Under the pieces are notes generated by a model. That model was not told the DNA's origin. It made no database searches and saw only the letters and a list, made by a program, of their open reading frames with translations. Shown here piece after piece: positions 57,882 to 64,000 of a DNA stretch of 64,000 nt (positions are counted from its first letter, which is position 1; every line of letters begins with the position of its first letter). The translations under genes were made by a program, and so were the position numbers. The stretch covers positions 151,097-215,096 of the forward strand of contig JASANC010003886.1 in NCBI GenBank assembly GCA_030248135.1, given 5' to 3'. Source of the stretch: Theristus sp. LFF4_11 (lineage: Eukaryota; Nematoda; Chromadorea; Monhysterida; Xyalidae).

Positions 57882-60800
57882 ATGTCGAAATTCTGTGTTG
57901 ACTATTCAAAACGGGTCGCCAAATGTCAGTTGAAAAAAGGATGTCCTAATCAGCAGCAAATACGGAAAGAGGTTAGGTTGGATGGCGGCATTTTTTGACA
58001 CCGCAAACGAAGTCTCGTCTGAGAAAACTAAAAGACCTTGGTGCTCGGTTTCATAGTTGTTCTAGGGGGGGGGCCTGGGGGGGGGCCGGCCCCCCCAAAA
58101 AATTTTTGAATCTATCTCTATCAAACAGGTTTTTTTGGCTCAGCTATTATCTATCTAAAAATTTTTCTCAGCCAGCTATCTATCTAAAAATTTCTGTCTT
58201 CGAAGACATAAAATGAGTTAATTTTTGACCAAAATTGACTATTTTTGCTCGTAATTCTTGAAAATTTCGCTAATTTTAGGTAAAATACGCGTTTATAGTT
58301 GATTTTTAGTGTATTTTTAGCATTATTTTGCTGTTTTTATAGCTTTTTAGCGTTTTAGCTATCTATCTATCAAATTTCAAAATTTTGACCGGCCCCCCCA
58401 AAGTCACATGCCCCCCCCCCCCGCGGCCCCCCCCCCCCAAATTTTCCAGCTATCTATCTATCTAGAAAATTTGCTCCAAGGGGAAAAAAGAAAAAAAAAA
58501 AAAAAAAAAATTAAAAAAAGGGGGGAGGGGAGAAAGGAGGGTGGAAGGGGGGGGGGGGAAGAGAGATGGGGGGATGAGGGGGGGGAAGGGGGGCGCTATC
58601 TATATCGGCCCCCCCCCCCAACCCCTCGGCTCTGGAACAACTATGCTCGGTTTTTCAAAGCAATCTGAGCTGAGCAATGTTGCGCAGTCCCAAACACACA
58701 CACATATGCAGTATGCACACAAAAACTTCAAAGTATTGTAATTGTATGTGTGCGCATGTGTGTTTGTTGGTGACTTTGTTGTCTTCAGTCAGACTGCAAC
58801 TTTGTTGAAACATGCTTTTTCTGCAGACGTTGCGCATTGCAAAAATAGTGCCAAATTTTTTCTCCGAGTCCGGAGATGAAGCCAAGCAGTACTACCACGT
58901 GGACTGTATATTTGAGTCGTTCAAGCGTGCTCGATCAACAACAGTGGTCATCGAAAGTGTCGCCGACTTGGATGGTTTGTTTTACTAACGGTTCTACACG
59001 TTTGCTCCAGAACGTTTTGTTTTGCAGCGCAAGCTTTCATTTGTTCCATTCTGATGTCATTTACTTTCATGCTTGTGCACTTGTTCAGGTTACAACAAAT
59101 TGAACGACAACGACAAGCAACTGATCCGCGGCAAAATTGAAGAGCTTGCGAAGCTGCGTTCAACAAAACAACCGTCAACGTCAGCAACAACCAAAAACAC
59201 CCCAAGTGTGTTTGTCAGGCAGAACTAGGGTTGGCATGGTAAAAATACCGGTTTTTTACCGGTAAAAAACACGTATTTATACGCGTTTTTTACCAGGGCA
59301 AAAATTGGTGCCTTGAAAAAACGGGAAAAAGACCGTTTCTGTATTTTTCCGGTTTTTTCGTTTTTTTCCGGTTTTTTTCAGTTTCGGGCCCTGAGTTTTT
59401 ATATCATTTTTGATGAGAAAATGAGAAAATCTGTGACCAAAAAAATATGATGACGAAATTGACACTGATGTTTTGAATGAACTGTTAAGCGAGGTGCAAG
59501 AATCGGCTGGAGCTGCCGAGCTGAGCTGAAAATTTCAAAAATTCCAAATGTCGCTCAAAATTGTCTTTCTTACACAATTACTGATTTGTTTTCTTTTTGA
59601 TCTGAACTGACTCTAAATTCGGTTTAATTGTGTTATTGCAGCAAATTTTGTTCGTCTATTGTGACCAAAGACTGTCCCGTGAAAACGCTGTGGTTTTTTC
59701 CTGTGTAATTGGTGGAATATAAACGATTGAGCAAAAGATAATGTTCGATTTATTGCTGACCTTTTGGGTTTTCAAGCCCAAACATAATTTATTTTCTTTG
59801 TTGGGGCACGATATTTTGAACAAAGCATTCTGAAAGTTGTTTTTCACAAATCCTGGTTCAATTGTCGCGTCCGTGGCGTAGCGGTAGAACTTCGGCCTAC
59901 AGTTCTGTAGGTACGGGGTTCGAACCTCGCTGTGGACAAGACATACTCGTGGAAAATTAGAGTGACCAATGAACATCTAATGGTCTATTCCCTCCTGAGC
60001 CGAGGGTAAAATTGGGCTCGGGGCAGTATTGCCCGTCTCCGCCGGAGTTTGGTACCTTCGGGTTTCCGGAACCGGCGCGCGTACAAATAAATAAATTAAA
60101 AAAATAAAAAAATTAAAGTCGGCTGCGAAAAATATGTGGGTTTTTACAACTTTTTGGCTTTCGTTTTTTTCCGGTAAAATTACCGTAATTTTACCGGTAA
60201 AAATACAGGTTTTTTACCACGATTTGAAAAAAACGGTATTTTGCCAACCCTAGGCAGAACGTTTGTAAATTCTTGAGCTGGGACGCCAATGTTCATGGAC
60301 AGTTTACGAGAGTTTATTTTTAGCGACACAGCGTACGATCGAGTCATCGATCACTGCGAAGCGTCCGCCAACAACTGAGCTAGAATGTGATGAACACTGG
60401 CCTTGTGTTCGGGTTGCAATGGTTGATGAATCAAATCAGCAGTCACCAGCAGAAGAGTGTGGCGCCGCAGACACGTTCGCGCAGTTTGTGTCACTCTGCG
60501 ACAGCATGGCGGCCGAACCGAAGTACACCGCCAAAACTGAACTCGTTCGCAAATTTATCAATACACGTAAGTGTACAGGCGGCCCTGTTTGAGTTCACCA
60601 ACAACTAGCAGAAAAACTTGTTTGACATTGGTGTACGTGTTTCAGCCGCTTACGACGGTGATCTTGGTTTGCTGATGAAGCTGCTCATACAGCAGAAAGT
60701 TGACCAACGAGTGTACAATTTGAAAGAGAAACAGTTGATCAAGTGCTTCGCAAATGTACGACTGTAAAACGTTGACAATTACATGTCAAAGTCAAACCAA

Positions 60801-62160
60801 TGAATTTCATGTCATCCATCATGCTCAATTGTTGCAGATTTTTGGTGAAAGTGTTGAAGGGATGACTGATCACTTCAACCAAAGTGTGAGTTTATCACTT
60901 TACAATCTGCTTCACGGATCATCTGAATGAATCTTTATGAATTAAAGTGTGCAGGGCGACGTTTCGGAAACGGTGGTGAAATATTTCAACAGATCGCCGT
61001 ATTGTGTGTGCAAGTCCGATGAGAAAAGCACTGGCGAGCTGACAAACCAAAAAGTCGATGCGTGGCTGAATGCGCTGACGCAGCTGACAAAAGAACAGGA
61101 CCAAGAGCGCCATCTGATGTGTATAACCAAACTGTCAGTAATACTTGGTATTTTCGTCTGGAAGCTTTGAAATATTTTGTATTAAGCAATCAATGCATTC
61201 AGAGCGACTTCTGAGGAGTTGCGTTACGTGGTTCGCCTTATCAAGCACGACCTGCGCATCAACGCTGGCGCTAAACACATGTTAGCTAGCAATCAGCATT
61301 CACTGTCAGCTAGCAATCAGCATTCACTGGGTATGATTTCACAGACAAGTGTGCTGATGATCACTGTTGTGTTTGTTTTGTCAGGCTGGATGCATTGGAC
61401 ACGAACGCCTACCAAGCCTACCAAGCGTCACGTGACCTGCAGGCTGTCGTTCGCAAAGTGCAAGCACGCGGCAGTGACAACGCAGTCGTTGCTGCGTCTG
61501 GGTCGCCTGCTTTGAAACGTGAAATCTCCATTGGCATCACCATCGGTGCACCAGTGCAACCAATGCTGGTCGGTTTAGTTGCTTGGTTTTTTGGGGGGTT
61601 TTGTTGATTTTTGAATGTGAGCAAAGTGAATTATGTTTTGAAAATTGGTTCGCTGTTTTTCTGTTGGGGTGTGGGGTTGTCTTTTTTAAATCGTGATGTT
61701 TTGGATTGATGGGAATAACACCATTTTTAGATGGTTCGTTTTACCTAACTAGTGACAGCCAGCCAGTCAGTTTTATTCTGCAGTGCACGACATAATACCA
61801 GAGAAGTGTAAGTCACCATGAGTAGGCAAGCCAAGAAACACAAACAAACATAGACTAAAGCAAAACAAAATTTACAGTGGAGCGACAACTTCGCAAATTC
61901 CCAATTTAGTTCTAAAGTTTAATTAAGTGCAGTTTTAGTTTCAGATGAAACGGAAAAAACTGCGTGTCAATAAAAATGTGAACAATTCATTCTTTATTAT
62001 TCAGGCAGAAGTGTGCCGGTCAGTTGACTATGCAATGAAGAAATGTGTCAATGGAATGTTCTCCGAGATCAAATACGACGGTGAACGCGTGCAGATGCAC
62101 AAACGGGCAAACACCTTCAATTTCTATTCGCGCTCACTGAAACCAGTGCAAGAGCACAAG
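57882..62160 (+). CDS. LIG3: DNA ligase III, 5' part (gene leaves the window)
   Basis: Ten exons, 57882-57971, 58827-58974, 59089-59205, 60324-60566, 60646-60755, 60838-60885, 60955-61133, 61203-61280, 61385-61568 and 62005-62160, encode the first ~451 residues in consistent phase. ATP-dependent ligase for single-strand break and base-excision repair in nucleus and mitochondria. The N-terminus is a PARP-type zinc finger (FCVDYSKRVAKC ... LRIAKIVPNFFSES ... YYHVDCIFE). Then the ligase DNA-binding domain (DTFAQFVSLCDSMAAEP, YNLKEKQLIKCFANIFGES, GDVSETVVKYFNRSP, YVVRLIKHDLRINAGAKHML, DALDTNAYQAYQASRDLQ) and the adenylation motif SEIKYDGERVQMHK, with the AMP-accepting Lys at ~422. The last visible exon ends with a GTAAAA donor at 62161; the remaining catalytic, OB and BRCT parts must lie past 64000. 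The finger's first Cys pair is spaced CX5C rather than CX2C. Introns 1 and 3 carry insertions. Confidence 0.95.
58052..58645. mobile_element. CATAGTTGTTC MITE with G/C tracts in LIG3 intron 1
   Basis: A 594-bp element with ends CATAGTTGTTC and GAACAACTATG, flanked by the 8-bp duplication CTCGGTTT (58044-58051 and 58646-58653). It contains long runs of G and C, a poly-A/AG-rich stretch near 58485-58600 and CTATCTATCTA repeats. Related to the ends of 46664-48846. Confidence 0.93.
59226..60252. mobile_element. TAGGGTTGGC hAT-like element in LIG3 intron 3
   Basis: A 1,027-bp element with ends TAGGGTTGGCATGG and TTGCCAACCCTA, flanked by the 8-bp duplication GGCAGAAC (59218-59225 and 60253-60260). 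Subterminal ACCGGTTTTTTACCGG and TTTTTCCGG repeats. A short decayed coding piece (YDDEIDTDVLNELLSEVQES, ~59445-59505) may come from a transposase. A tRNA-derived SINE is nested inside. Confidence 0.93.
59862..60117 (+). repeat. tRNA-derived SINE
   Basis: The head is tRNA-like: GTCCGTGGCGTAGCGGTAGA contains a Pol III A box, and GGTTCGAACC (59917-59926) is a perfect B box. A tRNA-unrelated body follows (GAGGGTAAAATTGGGCTCGG, GTTTGGTACCTTCGGG), ending in an A-rich AAATAAATAAATT tail. The acceptor stem pairs weakly and the anticodon loop is irregular, so it is not a working tRNA gene. Confidence 0.8.
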
Positions 62161-62278
62161 GTAAAATAGTCCATTGACGTTTTCTCTGCTTTGGTCCGAG
62201 GGATCATTTGCACAAAGAATTCAGTGTGGTCCGCTCACCCGTGATCAGTCCTGTGTACATTGTAACATGGGCTCAGCA

Positions 62279-62760
62279 TAGGGTTAAGGAAAAAAAATCC
62301 GGATTTTTTTAATTAAATTTTTTTAAATTTTTTTTAAAAGTTAGGTTTGTTCGAAGCGTCTCGTTGAGCTGAGTTCAGCTAGACTATTTTCAGAACGATC
62401 CGGAAAACTATAAGAGCGAAAATCGTGTTTTATTGAAAATATGTCCATTTCATAGAGGGAAAGTTGCATTTTCAACAGTAAAACAGGACAATTTTTGACG
62501 TGTACTTGAATATTGAGCCGTTCTTAGTTGTTCCTTTTTAGAAATCTGCCAAAATTTGACTGTGTTCAAAAATTCCTGTTTGCTGTAGCTAAGTCGGCAA
62601 CCCCTGTCGACCCGGTCGCCCCCCCCCCAAGACACTTACTTTCAGGTTCAACCAGCTATGCTATCTGCCACATGGCGAGAGCCCACTCTTCAAATCATTG
62701 TATCGAAAACACATACCATGATTTCGCGATCACGTTGCGGGCAACTGACAGACGTGTAAG
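62279..62760 (-). mobile_element. Half copy of the TAGGGTTAGGGG MITE, inverted
   Basis: The right half of the family in reverse orientation, from TAGGGTTAAGG at 62279 to CAACTGACAGACG at ~62757. It is then fused to the repeat beginning ACACCGTTTGCAAATAAGAG. It lies downstream of the last visible LIG3 exon. Confidence 0.85.
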
Positions 62761-62762
62761 TT

Positions 62763-64000
62763 TAACACCGTTTGCAAATAAGAGTGGGGGGCCCTAGGAA
62801 CATTCCGTGATACATGGAAAAGTTTTTAAACCAAGGGTGCAGGGACATTCTACTAATCAAGGCGCTTCAGGTTTACCCCCTGAGTACCCCCTGATTATGC
62901 CTATAAAGGTCGTTTTTAGGGTGCGGAAGTTGAAAAACCCTCGATTTTTTGCGATTTTTCGCAAAGTGTACCTTTTTAGCCCTACCGTATCTCGTAGTTG
63001 CACAGTTTCTGGAACCTCACACAGTATTCACATGAAAGATCTTGCGGAGTTCTTTAAGGCCCTGTATCAATGAGCCCTTGCAAGGGGGGTCCCTGAGGCG
63101 CTACGACGCTAGTTAAAAATACTTTTTTTTTAAATTACGCTATTTTTTAAAACATTTTTTTGAGCTCATAAACACAATTTTTCGATTTTTATTTTTGGTT
63201 CTACAGGGAGGTTTTCGGGGTCGCTGAATTCGAATCTGATCTTAGATTTTTGCCCCGGGCATTTTTTTGCCCTAAAATTGGGCAAAAACACATTTTTTTG
63301 CGTTTACCAGTGTTTTTGGGTTTTAATTTTTAATTTTAAGTGCGGATTTTTTTAACAAAGCTGTTTTACAACAGCCTTACGGCTCGTGTACTATTCCGGC
63401 CCGCGAAATTCCGGCCCGTAGAATTCCGGCCCGCTCATTCCGGCCCGAAGAATTCCGGCCCGAAGAATTCCGGCCCGAAGAATTCCGGCCCGGAGAATTT
63501 TCGCCAGCAAGAACAATATTAAACCACACGAAGTGATTTTTGGTAAATAAATTCTTAAGTGATTTTTTATTTTTGTCTAGAACTTGCTTGCAGTGACTTG
63601 CAGGTTCCTAATCCTAAGCCAAGCCTTTTTGATAAGGTAAAAGGGTCACAAATCCTGTTCATGATAAAAAAATTTAAAAATTTATTTGTAGTTTCTTTTT
63701 TCAAAGGTTTCACTTTCCAAAAAAGCAAACAGGACGAACATGATTGAAAATACACTGTAACATGTGAACATCGATATTTTTTTTTTTTTTTTTTATTAAA
63801 AATCACATCGTGTGGTTTAATATTGTTCGTGCTGGCGAAAATTCTCCGGGCCAGAATTCTCCGGGCCGGAATTCTTCGGGCCGGAATTCTTCGGGCCGGA
63901 ATGAGCGGGCCGGAATTCTTCAGGCCGGAATTAGCGGGCCGGAATTGTACCCCCCCCCAGCCTTACAATCGCTTTATCGGAATCAGTTTTGATATTTTGC
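62763..64000. repeat. Second copy of the AACACCGTTTGCAAATAAGA repeat
   Basis: 62763-63380 matches 37968-38590 with moderate divergence (CATTCTACTAATCAAGGCGC, AGGTTTACCCCCTGAGTA and GATCTTGCGGAG blocks). It is interrupted by the foldback at 63381-63958; sequence resumes at 63967 with AATCGCTTTATCGG. It runs to the window edge and presumably lies in a LIG3 intron. Confidence 0.8.
63381..63958. mobile_element. Foldback transposon with GAATTCCGGCCC arms
   Basis: A 578-bp element flanked by the 8-bp duplication AGCCTTAC (63373-63380 and 63959-63966). The left arm has ~7 units of AATTCCGGCCCG; the right arm has the inverse. The next inward segment is also inverted (ACAATATTAAACCACACGA against TGTGGTTTAATATTGTTCG). 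The empty site is visible in the related repeat near 38826-38850 (inverse AGCCTTACAACCGC), which supports the boundaries. Confidence 0.88.

Noticed and set aside
59866..59937. A possible tRNA gene
   Set aside because: A and B boxes are good, but the acceptor stem is weak and the anticodon loop is irregular, and it is followed by a SINE body and A-rich tail.

Overview
This is a eukaryotic, almost certainly invertebrate, window. Every protein gene is split into many short exons with GT..AG introns, and no bacterial or viral genes are visible. The best clue to the lineage is a nematode-style astacin (astacin, then an EGF-like module of the GYxxPxxCxxCxCP type, then CUB) fused to EB-type cysteine repeats and a hedgehog-type Hint domain. 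I infer a nematode-like ecdysozoan. A DNA ligase III gene, which as I recall Caenorhabditis lacks, and a 1,299-residue chaoptin-like protein suggest an early-branching lineage, but this is not proven.

Layout. 1-840 is a ~149-bp satellite. 1.5-7.7 kb holds two tandem phospholipid scramblase genes (minus strand) with matching exon structure; intron 1 of the second contains a 1.8-kb minisatellite. 9.9-12.5 kb is a secreted M14 carboxypeptidase (+), convergent with a Golgi GT31-type glycosyltransferase (-, 12.8-14.5 kb) whose DxD position is degenerate. 15.4-16.6 kb encodes an unrecognised secreted Pro/Gln-rich protein. 16.6-19.5 kb is transposon debris. 19.6-24.6 kb is the chaoptin-like leucine-rich-repeat gene (-). 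24.6-28.9 kb holds a broken mariner. 28.9-36.0 kb is the 18-exon astacin-EGF-CUB-mucin-EB-Hint gene (+). 37.2-45.2 kb is a small secreted galaxin-like di-cysteine gene (+) whose introns are swollen by foldback and hAT elements. 45.4-49.3 kb is PIG-V, GPI mannosyltransferase II (-). 49.3-57.8 kb is a nest of hAT-like MITEs around a nearly intact Penelope-like retroelement with an N-terminal GIY-YIG nuclease (Naiad type). 57.9-62.2 kb is the 5' part of DNA ligase III (+), which runs off the window.

Exon boundaries were checked by intron phase. For the scramblases, carboxypeptidase, GT31, chaoptin, astacin-Hint, galaxin-like and PIG-V genes the spliced length is a multiple of three and stays open. 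Coordinates may be off by a base or so at individual junctions. The host genes form no operon. Several concern the secretory pathway or cell surface: PIG-V builds GPI anchors, chaoptin is a GPI-anchored protein in flies, and the astacin, carboxypeptidase and galaxin-like products carry signal peptides.

The most notable items are the protease-to-Hint fusion (1,361 residues), the permuted Penelope element with a hammerhead-like core just 3' of its ORF, two apparent ultrashort introns (26 and 34 nt), and at least seven DNA-transposon or foldback insertions whose ends are fixed by 8-bp target duplications.
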